Assembly: GCA_028875855.1 (NCBI GenBank)
Contig: JAGWVA010000045.1
Location: 1 to 33,081 of the forward strand
DNA from: Paracoccaceae bacterium
GTDB taxonomy: Bacteria > Pseudomonadota > Alphaproteobacteria > Rhodobacterales > Rhodobacteraceae
Length of the DNA stretch: 33,081 nt
Direction: 5' to 3'
Below are positions 25,167-32,740 of the stretch, one piece after another (positions within the stretch are counted from its first letter, which is position 1; each line of letters opens with the position of its first letter). The translations under genes were made by a program, and so were the position numbers. Below the pieces are notes generated by a model that did no database searches, had not been told where the DNA came from, and was given only the letters and a program-made list of their open reading frames with translations.

Positions 25167-25760
25167 GTGCCGAAGCTTGGGATGGAGCCTATCCGAAAGG
25201 CCGCGTTGGTAAAAGCAACCATCGCGGAGATCGGTGCTGCCGGATCTCTCGACGTCACGGTCAGCCAGATCGCCCGGCGGGCGGGCATGTCCACGGCGCT
25301 TGCGCACCATTATTTCGGCAACAAGGAACAGATGTTCCTCGCCGCGATGCGCCATGTGCTGTCGATCTACGGGGCCGAGGTGCGCGGGGCGCTGGCTACC
25401 GCCGACGGGCCGCGAGAGCGGCTTCGCGCGATCATCCGCGTGTCCTTCGCGGCTGGCAGCTTTCGCAGCGAGGTCGTGGGCGCCTGGCTGAATTTCTACG
25501 TGTTGGCCCAGACAGTGCCCGAGGCAAAACGCCTGTTGCGGATCTACCAAAGGCGGCTGCGCTCCAACCTGCTGGCCGAGCTGCGCCCGCTTGTCGGCGG
25601 CGATGCCTCGGACGTGGCCGACGGCCTCGGCGCGCTGATCGACGGGGTCTATATCCGCGAGGCGCTGAGCGACGGCGCCCCGGACGGGGCCGCTGCGGCG
25701 CGGCTGGTGCTGGCCTATCTCTCCTGCCGGATCGACGGAACCGGCGCCAACCGAGGGTGA
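25167..25760 (+). CDS. betI: choline-responsive repressor BetI (TetR family)
   Basis: This 197-residue TetR regulator has an N-terminal HTH (about 10-55; [19 protein letters not shown]) and the ligand-binding region typical of BetI ([20 protein letters not shown]). BetI is released from DNA by choline. The GTG at 25167 is preferred over the ATG at 25161. GGAG at 25157-25160 touches the ATG directly but lies six bases from the GTG, and the GTG yields MPKLGM, the N-terminus of E. coli BetI. It is followed by betA and divergent from choXWV. Confidence 0.93.
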   Translation: MPKLGMEPIRKAALVKATIAEIGAAGSLDVTVSQIARRAGMSTALAHHYFGNKEQMFLAAMRHVLSIYGAEVRGALATADGPRERLRAIIRVSFAAGSFRSEVVGAWLNFYVLAQTVPEAKRLLRIYQRRLRSNLLAELRPLVGGDASDVADGLGALIDGVYIREALSDGAPDGAAAARLVLAYLSCRIDGTGANRG

Positions 25761-25801
25761 AGACGCGGGCCGAAGGTGCCTGCGCCAAGGAAAGAACGAA
25801 C

Positions 25802-27451
25802 GTGGAAGCGGATTATGTGATCGTGGGCGCAGGCTCGGCCGGGTGCGCGATGGCCTATCGTCTGGCCGAGGCGGGGCGCAAGGTTCTGGTGATCGAGCAT
25901 GGCGGGAGCGATGCCGGGCCGTTCATCCAGATGCCGGCGGCGCTCAGCTATCCGATGAACATGGGGCTTTACGACTGGGGCCTGCAGACCGAGCCCGAGC
26001 CGCATCTTGGCAACCGCCGCCTTGCCACGCCGAGGGGCAAGGTGGTCGGGGGCTCGTCCTCGATCAACGGGATGGTCTATGTGCGCGGCCATGCGCGCGA
26101 CTACGACCATTGGGCCGAGCAGGGCGCGGCGGGCTGGGGCTATGCCGATGTGCTGCCCTATTTCAAGCGGATGGAATCCTCGCACGGGGGCACGGACCCC
26201 GCGTGGCGCGGCACGGATGGGCCTTTGCACATCACCCGCGGACCGCGCCGGAACCCGCTGTTCCATGCCTTCGTCGAGGCGGGCCGGCAGGCGGGCTATC
26301 CGGTGACGCCCGACTACAACGGCCAGCAGCAGGAGGGCTTCGGCCCGATGGAGGCCACGATCTGGCGCGGTCGGCGCTGGTCGGCGGCCAATGCCTATCT
26401 GCGGCCCGCGCTGAAGGGCGGCAACTGCACGCTGACCCGCGCGTTCGCTCGCCGCGTGGTGATCGAGAACGGCCGCGCCGTGGGGGTGGAGGTCAGCCGG
26501 GGCGGCAGGATCGAGGTGATCCGCGCCCGGGCCGAAGTGATTCTGGCCGCCTCTTCGATCAACACGCCGAAGCTTCTGATGCTCTCGGGCGTGGGCCCGG
26601 CGGCGCATCTGGCCGAACACGGAATCGAGGTCGTCGCGGATCGCCCCGGCGTGGGGGCGAACCTGCAGGACCACCTCGAGGTCTATATGCAGTTTGCCGC
26701 AAGCCAGCCGGTGACGCTTTACAAATACTGGAACCTCTGGGGCAAGGCGCTGATCGGGGCGCAGTGGCTTCTGACCGGCAAGGGGCTGGGGGCCTCGAAC
26801 CAGTTCGAAAGCGCGGCCTTCATCCGGTCGCGCGCGGGCGTGGATTACCCCGACATCCAGTATCACTTCCTGCCCATCGCGGTGCGCTACGACGGCAAGG
26901 CCGCCGCCGAAGGGCATGGATTTCAGGCCCATGTCGGGCCGATGCGCTCGCCCTCGCGCGGGGCGGTGACGCTGAGGTCGAACCGGCCCGAGGAGGCGCC
27001 CGTCATCCGCTTCAACTACATGTCCACCGAGCAGGACTGGGTCGATTTCCGCACCTGCATCCGGCTTACGCGCGAGATCTTCGGGCAAGAGGCCTTCAAG
27101 CCCTATCTGAAATCCGAGATCCAGCCCGGCGCTTCGGTGCAGAGCGACGACGAGATCGACGCCTTCATCCGTGACCACGCCGAGAGCGCCTATCACCCCT
27201 GCGGCACGGCGCGGATGGGGCGGGCCGACGATCCGATGGCGGTCGTGGACCCCGAGTGCCGCGTGATCGGCGTGGAAGGGCTGCGGGTCGCCGACAGTTC
27301 CATCTTTCCCCGGATCACGAACGGCAACCTCAACGGTCCGTCGATCATGACGGGCGAGAAGGCGGCGGATCACATTCTTGGCCGCCCGATGTTGCCGCCG
27401 CTGAACGCGGAGCCCTGGGTGAACCCCGACTGGCGGGTCAGCCAGCGCTGA
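25802..27451 (+). CDS. betA: choline dehydrogenase
   Basis: This 549-residue FAD-dependent GMC oxidoreductase oxidises choline to betaine aldehyde. The N-terminal dinucleotide motif is [15 protein letters not shown] signatures include [20 protein letters not shown] and [16 protein letters not shown]. The active-site His is in [10 protein letters not shown], and [19 protein letters not shown] lies near the end. The start is the GTG at 25802, which gives MEADY and has AAGGAAAG upstream. A GTG at 25757 overlapping the betI stop would add 15 residues. betB (betaine aldehyde dehydrogenase), which often lies between betI and betA, is absent. Confidence 0.93.
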   Translation: MEADYVIVGAGSAGCAMAYRLAEAGRKVLVIEHGGSDAGPFIQMPAALSYPMNMGLYDWGLQTEPEPHLGNRRLATPRGKVVGGSSSINGMVYVRGHARDYDHWAEQGAAGWGYADVLPYFKRMESSHGGTDPAWRGTDGPLHITRGPRRNPLFHAFVEAGRQAGYPVTPDYNGQQQEGFGPMEATIWRGRRWSAANAYLRPALKGGNCTLTRAFARRVVIENGRAVGVEVSRGGRIEVIRARAEVILAASSINTPKLLMLSGVGPAAHLAEHGIEVVADRPGVGANLQDHLEVYMQFAASQPVTLYKYWNLWGKALIGAQWLLTGKGLGASNQFESAAFIRSRAGVDYPDIQYHFLPIAVRYDGKAAAEGHGFQAHVGPMRSPSRGAVTLRSNRPEEAPVIRFNYMSTEQDWVDFRTCIRLTREIFGQEAFKPYLKSEIQPGASVQSDDEIDAFIRDHAESAYHPCGTARMGRADDPMAVVDPECRVIGVEGLRVADSSIFPRITNGNLNGPSIMTGEKAADHILGRPMLPPLNAEPWVNPDWRVSQR

Positions 27452-27480
27452 GCCTGCGGGCGTCGCCCTGGCCTTGGGCG

Positions 27481-27517
27481 GCGGAGCCTCCGGCGGGGAT
27501 ATTTGGGCCAAAGTGAA
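27481..27517 (+). repeat. extragenic element, copy B
   Basis: A small CGGAG/CTCCG hairpin (27482-27492) is followed by GGCGGGGAT and the tail ATTTGGGCCAAAGTGAA (27501-27517). The tail matches copy A at 16202-16218 (opposite strand) in 15 of 17 bases. It lies about 30 bases after the betA stop, on the same strand. Confidence 0.65.
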
Positions 27518-27527
27518 TGGGCAGGCG

Positions 27528-27545
27528 CGTTAACCTTTATTAACG
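27528..27545. promoter_or_regulatory. CGTTAA/TTAACG dyad before the nuclease gene
   Basis: CGTTAA (27528-27533) and TTAACG (27540-27545) form a perfect inverted repeat with six bases between, 43 bases before the nuclease start. It resembles a CtrA site (TTAA-N7-TTAA) with a spacer one base short. Confidence 0.4.
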
Positions 27546-27587
27546 ACAGGGCTTGCCTTGGCGTGCGACGGGCGGGATACCGGGCGC

Positions 27588-28250
27588 ATGTTAAGGATTT
27601 GTTCGCTTTTCGTGCCGATCATGATGGCCGCCGTCGCAGCCCGGGCCGAGGTGCTGACGGGCACGCCGCGCGTCATCGACGGGGATACCTTGGCCTTCGG
27701 GCCGCGTCACGTCCGGCTGATGGGGATCGACGCGCCGGAACTGGCGCAGCGCTGCGGGACCGGGGCGGGCTGGGCCTGCGGGCAATGGGCGCGCGGGCAG
27801 ATGGTTCGGCTGACGGGCCGCCGGCAGGTGGTCTGCGAGGGGGCGGAATACGACCGCTACCGCCGGCTCATCGCCCGGTGCCGCGTGGGTCAGACGGATC
27901 TCGGCGCGGCCATGGTGACGGCGGGGGCGGCGATGGCCTATCTGCGCTATTCGCAGGCCTATCTCGTGCAGGACAGGGCGGCCCATGCGGCGGGGCGCGG
28001 CATCTGGTCGGGGCCGATGCAGTCCCCCGCCGCCTTTCGCGCCGCAGAGCGGCAGGGCAAGGCGCGCAGCGACAGCGCCCCGCCGGTTGGGTGTGCGATC
28101 AAGGGCAACATCTCGGCCCGGGGGCGGATCTATCACCTTCCGGGCCAGCCGGGCTATGCCGCCACCCGCATCTCGCCGTCGCGGGGCGAGCGGTGGTTCT
28201 GCTCGGAGGCAGAGGCCCGCGCCGCGGGATGGCGCGCGGCCAGGCGCTAG
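27588..28250 (+). CDS. secreted thermonuclease-like (SNase) protein with C-terminal sunset-type domain
   Basis: This 220-residue protein has a signal peptide (residues 1 to about 20, cleavage after AARA). A staphylococcal-nuclease domain follows (about 24-145) with catalytic-site segments VIDGDTL, RLMGIDAPE and YDRYRRLIARC. The C-terminal 50 residues (GCAIKGNIS, IYHLPGQPGY, GERWFCSEAEARAAGW) match the small sunset domain often joined to such nucleases. Periplasmic or extracellular nucleic acid hydrolysis is inferred. The ATG at 27588 is used because it begins the signal peptide. Confidence 0.83.
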   Translation: MLRICSLFVPIMMAAVAARAEVLTGTPRVIDGDTLAFGPRHVRLMGIDAPELAQRCGTGAGWACGQWARGQMVRLTGRRQVVCEGAEYDRYRRLIARCRVGQTDLGAAMVTAGAAMAYLRYSQAYLVQDRAAHAAGRGIWSGPMQSPAAFRAAERQGKARSDSAPPVGCAIKGNISARGRIYHLPGQPGYAATRISPSRGERWFCSEAEARAAGWRAARR

Positions 28251-28251
28251 C

Positions 28252-28265
28252 TTGATCGGGGTCAA
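28252..28265 (+). promoter_or_regulatory. FNR/FnrL-like box upstream of the DUF465 gene
   Basis: TTGAT-CGGG-GTCAA matches the FNR consensus TTGAT-N4-ATCAA at nine of ten positions. A candidate -10 (TAAGGT, 28289-28294) would place the start near 28300, putting the box centre about 42 bases upstream, the class II activator position. Confidence 0.5.
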
Positions 28266-28323
28266 GGCGGGCGCTGCCGGGCACTGGCTAAGGTCCTTTC
28301 AACGCAACAGAAAGGACCCGAAA

Positions 28324-28563
28324 ATGGCAAACACCCCGCACGAGCTGACCGAGGAATTCCCTGCCGAAGCGCAAAAGATCCATGCGCTGAAGGCCGAGAA
28401 CGCCCATTTTGCGAAGCTGGTCGAGGATTACCACGAGGTGAACCGCGCCGTGCATGCCGCCGAGACGCGCGTGACGCCGATGGATGAGGAGACCGAGGAG
28501 GGGCTCCGCCGCCGCCGCGTCGCGCTCAAGGACGAGATCCGGCGGATGCTGCAGGCGGCCTGA
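28324..28563 (+). CDS. DUF465 (YdcH-like) protein
   Basis: This 79-residue, highly charged, mostly helical protein fits DUF465: LKAENAHFAKLVEDYHEVNR followed by the basic-acidic LRRRRVALKDEIRRML end. It probably forms a small coiled coil in the cytoplasm. No biochemical function is established for the family. AAAGGA precedes the ATG. An FNR-like box upstream suggests oxygen-dependent expression. It converges on the ScfR regulator gene with 15 bases between the stops. Confidence 0.9.
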   Translation: MANTPHELTEEFPAEAQKIHALKAENAHFAKLVEDYHEVNRAVHAAETRVTPMDEETEEGLRRRRVALKDEIRRMLQAA

Positions 28564-28578
28564 CGGCCCGGGCGGTCG

Positions 28579-29961
28579 TCAGGCGATCTCGTAGGGCAGC
28601 AGGCCGCGCCGGTCGGGATCGATGCGCAGGCGTCGCTCGAGCGGCGGGACGGAGCGTTGGTGACAGTCCGGCCGCTCGCAGATCCGGCAGGAGATGCCGA
28701 TCGGTTCGACCCCCCGCGTAAGATCGAGGTCGTCGGCATAGACGAGCTGTTCCGCATGGCTGATTTCGCAGCCCAGACCAATGGCATAGCGGCGGACCTT
28801 CGCGTGGAAGCTGCCGCCGGGCTTTGACACTTCGCGGGCAAGGCAGAGGTAGCGCACGCCGTCCGGCGTCTCGGCCAACTGCCGCAGGAAGCGGCCCGGC
28901 GTCTCGAAGGCCGCATGGACGTTCCAGAGCGGACAGGCCCCGCCGAAGCGCGCGAATTGCAGCCGGGTGGCGGAGTGACGCTTGGTGATCGTGCCGGCCT
29001 GATCGACCCGCACGAAGAAGAAGGGGATGCCCTTGGCGCCGGGACGCTGCATCGTGGACAGCCGATGGGCCACCTGCTCGATCGAAGCGCCGAACCGGTC
29101 GGCGAGGCGCTCGAGGTCGTGGCGCATCTCCTGCGCCGCCGCAAGGAAGGCGCGATAGGGCAGAAGGGCTGCACCGGCGAAGTAGTTCGCCATGCCGATC
29201 TTGGCGATGGCGCGGGCCTCGTCGGACTGGAAGCGGGCAAGGTCCAGCGTCGCCTCGAGCAGGTCGTCCTGCGCCAGCAGCGCGACCTGATGCAGGATCT
29301 GGAACCGCTGGGTGGGCCCGGCCGCGCGGGAGGACAGCGTCAGCACCTTCTGTGCGGCATCGTAGCTGCGCAGGGGGGCGGCATCGCTGTGGGTGACACG
29401 GATGCCGTGGCCTTCGAGCGCGGCAATGCCGGCTTCGACCGGATCTGCGGCGGAGGTCGCAAAGCGTTCGGCCGCGCGGTCCACGGCGTCGATGTAGTTG
29501 TCGCAGTAGTGGAAGAAGTCGCGCACCTCCTCCCATGGCGAGGGGCGCAGGGCGGCATCCTCGCGTCCGAGCGCCTCGTCGAGCGAGGCGAGGCGTTCGT
29601 GCGTCTGGCGATAGGCGCGGTGCAGTTCCAGAAAGGCCCGCGCCAGCGTCGGGGCGTTCGAGGCCGCCAGCCGCAGGTCGGCCAACGGCGGCGCGTCGGC
29701 GAAGACCGGATCGGCCAAAGCCTCGCGCATGTCGGTGACCAGCCGTTCGGCATCGCCGGTGGAAAGCTCGGTGACGTCGAAGCCGAATTCCTGCGCAAGC
29801 GCCAGAACGACCGCGGCCGAGACGGGGCGGTGGTTGTTCTCCATCTGGTTCAGATAGGGCAGCGAAACGCCCAGCTTCTCGGCGAAACCCTTCTGCGTGA
29901 GCGACAGGCGGGCGCGCAATTCGCGGAGCGTCGTGCCGGCGTACAGCTTCTGGGCGGGCAT
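28579..29961 (-). CDS. short-chain fatty acyl transcriptional regulator (ScfR/RamB/PccR type)
   Basis: This 460-residue regulator has an N-terminal XRE HTH (about 10-65; LSLTQKGFAEKLGVSLPYLNQ). The middle resembles the IrrE N-terminal-like domain (SDEARAIAKIGMANYFAGAALLPY near 245-270). A C-terminal domain carries a Cys cluster (ISCRICERPDC, near 430). This order is that of RamB in actinobacteria and PccR/MccR in Rhodobacter, which sense acyl-CoA intermediates of acetate or propionate metabolism. Three TTTGCA boxes lie directly upstream, consistent with autoregulation. It is not next to acyl-CoA genes here, so its effector is open. Confidence 0.88.
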   Translation of the reverse strand: MPAQKLYAGTTLRELRARLSLTQKGFAEKLGVSLPYLNQMENNHRPVSAAVVLALAQEFGFDVTELSTGDAERLVTDMREALADPVFADAPPLADLRLAASNAPTLARAFLELHRAYRQTHERLASLDEALGREDAALRPSPWEEVRDFFHYCDNYIDAVDRAAERFATSAADPVEAGIAALEGHGIRVTHSDAAPLRSYDAAQKVLTLSSRAAGPTQRFQILHQVALLAQDDLLEATLDLARFQSDEARAIAKIGMANYFAGAALLPYRAFLAAAQEMRHDLERLADRFGASIEQVAHRLSTMQRPGAKGIPFFFVRVDQAGTITKRHSATRLQFARFGGACPLWNVHAAFETPGRFLRQLAETPDGVRYLCLAREVSKPGGSFHAKVRRYAIGLGCEISHAEQLVYADDLDLTRGVEPIGISCRICERPDCHQRSVPPLERRLRIDPDRRGLLPYEIA

Positions 29962-29975
29962 GGCGATCTCCCCGG

Positions 29976-30006
29976 TTTGCAGCGCTTTGCAGGATAGGTT
30001 TGCAAA
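29976..30006 (-). promoter_or_regulatory. three TTTGCA boxes upstream of the ScfR regulator
   Basis: TTTGCA occurs at 29976-29981 and 29986-29991, and the full octamer TTTGCAAA at 29999-30006, spaced 10 and 13 bases. They end 14 bases before the start codon, where a bound regulator would block initiation. The sequence matches known RamB/PccR boxes. Confidence 0.6.
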
Positions 30007-30075
30007 TCGGCCTGCGCAAGCACGGGAAGGGCCGGGGCGAGACCCCGACCCCTTCGTGCGCCGGGGTGCGGCGGG

Positions 30076-31314
30076 CTACATCTCGCTGCTGGGTGCGCCG
30101 CCTTCGAACCGATTGCCGTTGCGGTAGTCGCAGGGGGCCTCCTGCATTTCCAGATGCAGCTTGGTTCCCGTGTAGGGATGCGCGCGGGCCAGGTCCTCGT
30201 CGAAGTCGATGCCAAGGCCGGGGGCATCGGGCGGCAGGATGAAGCCGTCCTCCCAGGTGATGGACTGCTTGATGAGCGCCAGATGGAAGGCGCCGCCGGT
30301 CTCGATCGTCTCGGCGATCAGAAGGTTCGGGATGGCGGTTGCAAGGTGGATGTTCGCTGCCCATTCGACGGGGCCCGCATAGAGGTGGGGCGCCATCTCG
30401 GCGTTGAAGACTTCGGCGATGGTGGCGAGCTTCTTTGCCTCCCATATCCCGCCAAGGCGGCCGAGCGCGGGTTGCAGGATCTTCGCGCCGCCCGTGCGCA
30501 GAAGGGTGGCGAATTCCGCCTTGGTCGTCATCCGTTCGCCGGTGGCGATGGGGATGCGGACGGCGCGGGCCACATCGGCGAATTCCAGAAGGTTGTCGGG
30601 CGGGATCGGCTCTTCATACCAGAGCGGCAGATAGGGCTCCAGCGCCTGACCCATGCGGATCGCGCCGGCGGTGGTGAACTGGCCGTGGGTGCCGAAGAGC
30701 AGGTCGGCCCGGTCGCCGATCGCCTCGCGGATGCGCTTGCAGAAGGTGACCGATCGGGTGATGTCGCTCATTGCGGGCTCGTGCCCGCCGCGAATCGTAT
30801 AGGGGCCGGCGGGGTCGAACTTGACCGCCGTGAAGCCCATGTTGACGAAGCGCAGCGCGGCCTCGGCGGCCATGTCGGGGTCCACCCAGAAATCGGGGTG
30901 GGACTGGCCGGGCTCGGGATAAAGGTAGGTGTAGGACCGGATGCGCTGGTTCATCTTGCCGCCCAGAAGCGCCCAGACGGGGCGGTTGCGCGCCTTGCCG
31001 AGAATGTCCCAGCAGGCGATCTCCAGCCCCGAAAACGCGCCCATGACGGTCAGGTCGGGCCGCTGCGTGAACCCGGCCGAATAGGCGCGGCGATACATCA
31101 GTTCGATGTTTTCGGGGTTTTCGCCCTGCATGTGGCGGGAGAAGACATCCTCGATCACCGCCTTCATCGCTTGGGGGCCGACGGTCGAGGCGTAGCATTC
31201 TCCGTAGCCGGTGATCCCGTCGTCGGTGGTCAGCTTCACGAAGGTCCAGTAGCGCCCGCCCCAGCCGGGGGCCGGCGGCGCGACGATGAAAATCTCCAGA
31301 TCCTTCAGGCGCAT
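30076..31314 (-). CDS. enolase-superfamily sugar-acid dehydratase (mandelate racemase type)
   Basis: This 412-residue protein has an N-terminal capping domain (about 1-125; GYGECYASTVGPQAM) and a TIM-barrel domain. Key barrel positions are the Lys in AVKFDPAGPY, GTHGQFT, the metal-ligand Glu in WYEEPIPP, the Glu in ATGERMT and a C-terminal His in MAPHLYAGP. The pattern is closest to galactonate/mannonate dehydratase-like members, so dehydration of a sugar acid is likely but the substrate is unknown. GTHGQ stands where many relatives have a DxH metal/catalytic pair. AGGGAGAG precedes the ATG. Confidence 0.82.
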   Translation of the reverse strand: MRLKDLEIFIVAPPAPGWGGRYWTFVKLTTDDGITGYGECYASTVGPQAMKAVIEDVFSRHMQGENPENIELMYRRAYSAGFTQRPDLTVMGAFSGLEIACWDILGKARNRPVWALLGGKMNQRIRSYTYLYPEPGQSHPDFWVDPDMAAEAALRFVNMGFTAVKFDPAGPYTIRGGHEPAMSDITRSVTFCKRIREAIGDRADLLFGTHGQFTTAGAIRMGQALEPYLPLWYEEPIPPDNLLEFADVARAVRIPIATGERMTTKAEFATLLRTGGAKILQPALGRLGGIWEAKKLATIAEVFNAEMAPHLYAGPVEWAANIHLATAIPNLLIAETIETGGAFHLALIKQSITWEDGFILPPDAPGLGIDFDEDLARAHPYTGTKLHLEMQEAPCDYRNGNRFEGGAPSSEM

Positions 31315-31417
31315 CGCTCTCTCCCTGTGCTGTCGGCCGTCCTGTGTTGGCCCGAGCCTAGGGCCGCCATAGCACGCGGCGCGCGAAGGGGCGACAGGAT
31401 GCGTCGGAAACAGGCCT

Positions 31418-32740
31418 TCAGCGGCAGGCGGCGGCGAAGGCGCGGGCTTCGGCGGGGGCGTGACCGAGTTGCGCGGCGGGCGTCAGGCGGCGGGCCCAGT
31501 CGATGGCGGGGAACTCCCGGGCGGCCAGTGTCGGCAGCGGCGTGCCGGTGTCGCGCGCCTCCCGGGTCAGGGCCTTCACCGCGGCCTGCGCCTCGGGCCG
31601 GGGCAGGATCTCGGCCAGCGCAAAGGTCACGGCCTCGGCGTAAAGAAGGCCAAGCCCGTCCTGAAGCGGGGCGAGCATCCGGTCCGGGTTGGGGGCAAGC
31701 GTCTCGGCCAGCGTCCCCGCCGTCAGCAGCATGCGCCCAAGGCCAAGGCACATCTGCGGCAGCGTCAGCCATTCGCAGAGCCACGCCGTCGCGTCGCGCT
31801 GCTGGCGATGGAGCGCCGCGCCCGTCATCACGGCATTCAGTCCGACCATCTGGCGGGCCAGCGCCACAAGGACAGAGGGGCCGACGGGGTTGGCCTTCTG
31901 CGGCATGGTGGAAGAGGCGCCGCCCGCGCCAAGGCTGACCTCCTCGATCCCGGACTGGGACAGAAGGATCAGGTCTTCGCCAAGCTTTCCAATCGCTTGC
32001 GCGGTGATCGTAATCCAGTTGGCAAAGGTCGCCACGCTGTCGCGGGTGGAATGCCAGCTTTGGCCCGGATCGCCCAGGTTCAAGGCCTGCGCCAGCGCTG
32101 CGCGAACCTCCGGCGCCTTGGGGCCGATGGCAGAATTCGTGCCCGCCGCGCCCGAAAGGCTGACCATCAGCAGGTTGCGCCTTACATTTTCCAACCTCTG
32201 CCGCTGGCGCAGCAGCGGGTTGCCCCAGCTTGCGACGACGGCCCCGAAGCTGGTCGGGGTCGCCACCTGCGCATAGGTGCGGGCGGCCATCGGCAGGTCG
32301 GCATGGGCCTCGGCCAGCGTGGCGAGGCCTTCGAGCAGACCGTCAAGCCGCGCCTCCATCAGCCTGATCGCCTGCCGAAGCCGCAGCATCAGGCCGGTGT
32401 CGATGACATCCTGGCTTGTCGCGCCCCAATGGAGGTATTGCGTATGGTCTGGCGCCTCCAGCGCCTTGCGGGCCGCCGCGACCAGCGCCGGCACGGGGAC
32501 GGCATTGGCCCCGGTCTCGGCCGCAAGTCCCGCAGGGTCGATCTGCACCTCGAGCATGGCGCGATGCAGGAAGGCGGCGCTGTCGGCGGGGATCAGGCCA
32601 AGGTCGCCCTGCGCCTTGGCGAGCGCGCCTTCGACCAGCAGCATGGCCCGAACTTCGGCGGTGTCGGTGAACAGCCGGCCCATCTCGGCATCGCCGAAAA
32701 GATCGCCGTAGAGCGCGGAGTCGAGCGGTGAGGCCGGCAT
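31418..32740 (-). CDS. pcaB: 3-carboxy-cis,cis-muconate cycloisomerase family
   Basis: This 440-residue protein is of the fumarase/aspartase superfamily. It shows YLHWGATSQDVIDTGLMLR (substrate-binding region) and the signature loop GAGGASSTMPQKANPV. ARTYAQVATPTSFG and the C-terminal helices match PcaB, which lactonises 3-carboxymuconate in the protocatechuate branch of the beta-ketoadipate pathway; adenylosuccinate-lyase-like alternatives are less likely. The start at 32740 shares its A with the stop of the upstream BKACE gene (TGATG), so the two are coupled. No other pca genes are visible. Confidence 0.84.
   Translation of the reverse strand: MPASPLDSALYGDLFGDAEMGRLFTDTAEVRAMLLVEGALAKAQGDLGLIPADSAAFLHRAMLEVQIDPAGLAAETGANAVPVPALVAAARKALEAPDHTQYLHWGATSQDVIDTGLMLRLRQAIRLMEARLDGLLEGLATLAEAHADLPMAARTYAQVATPTSFGAVVASWGNPLLRQRQRLENVRRNLLMVSLSGAAGTNSAIGPKAPEVRAALAQALNLGDPGQSWHSTRDSVATFANWITITAQAIGKLGEDLILLSQSGIEEVSLGAGGASSTMPQKANPVGPSVLVALARQMVGLNAVMTGAALHRQQRDATAWLCEWLTLPQMCLGLGRMLLTAGTLAETLAPNPDRMLAPLQDGLGLLYAEAVTFALAEILPRPEAQAAVKALTREARDTGTPLPTLAAREFPAIDWARRLTPAAQLGHAPAEARAFAAACR

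Noticed and set aside
25715-27511. Long minus-strand open frame opposite betA
   Set aside because: betA is unmistakable on the plus strand, and the antisense product is low-complexity Arg/His/Gly-rich.
30154-31938. Long plus-strand open frame of about 590 codons
   Set aside because: It is antisense to the enolase-superfamily and pcaB genes, both with clear family motifs; the translation shows no recognisable domain.
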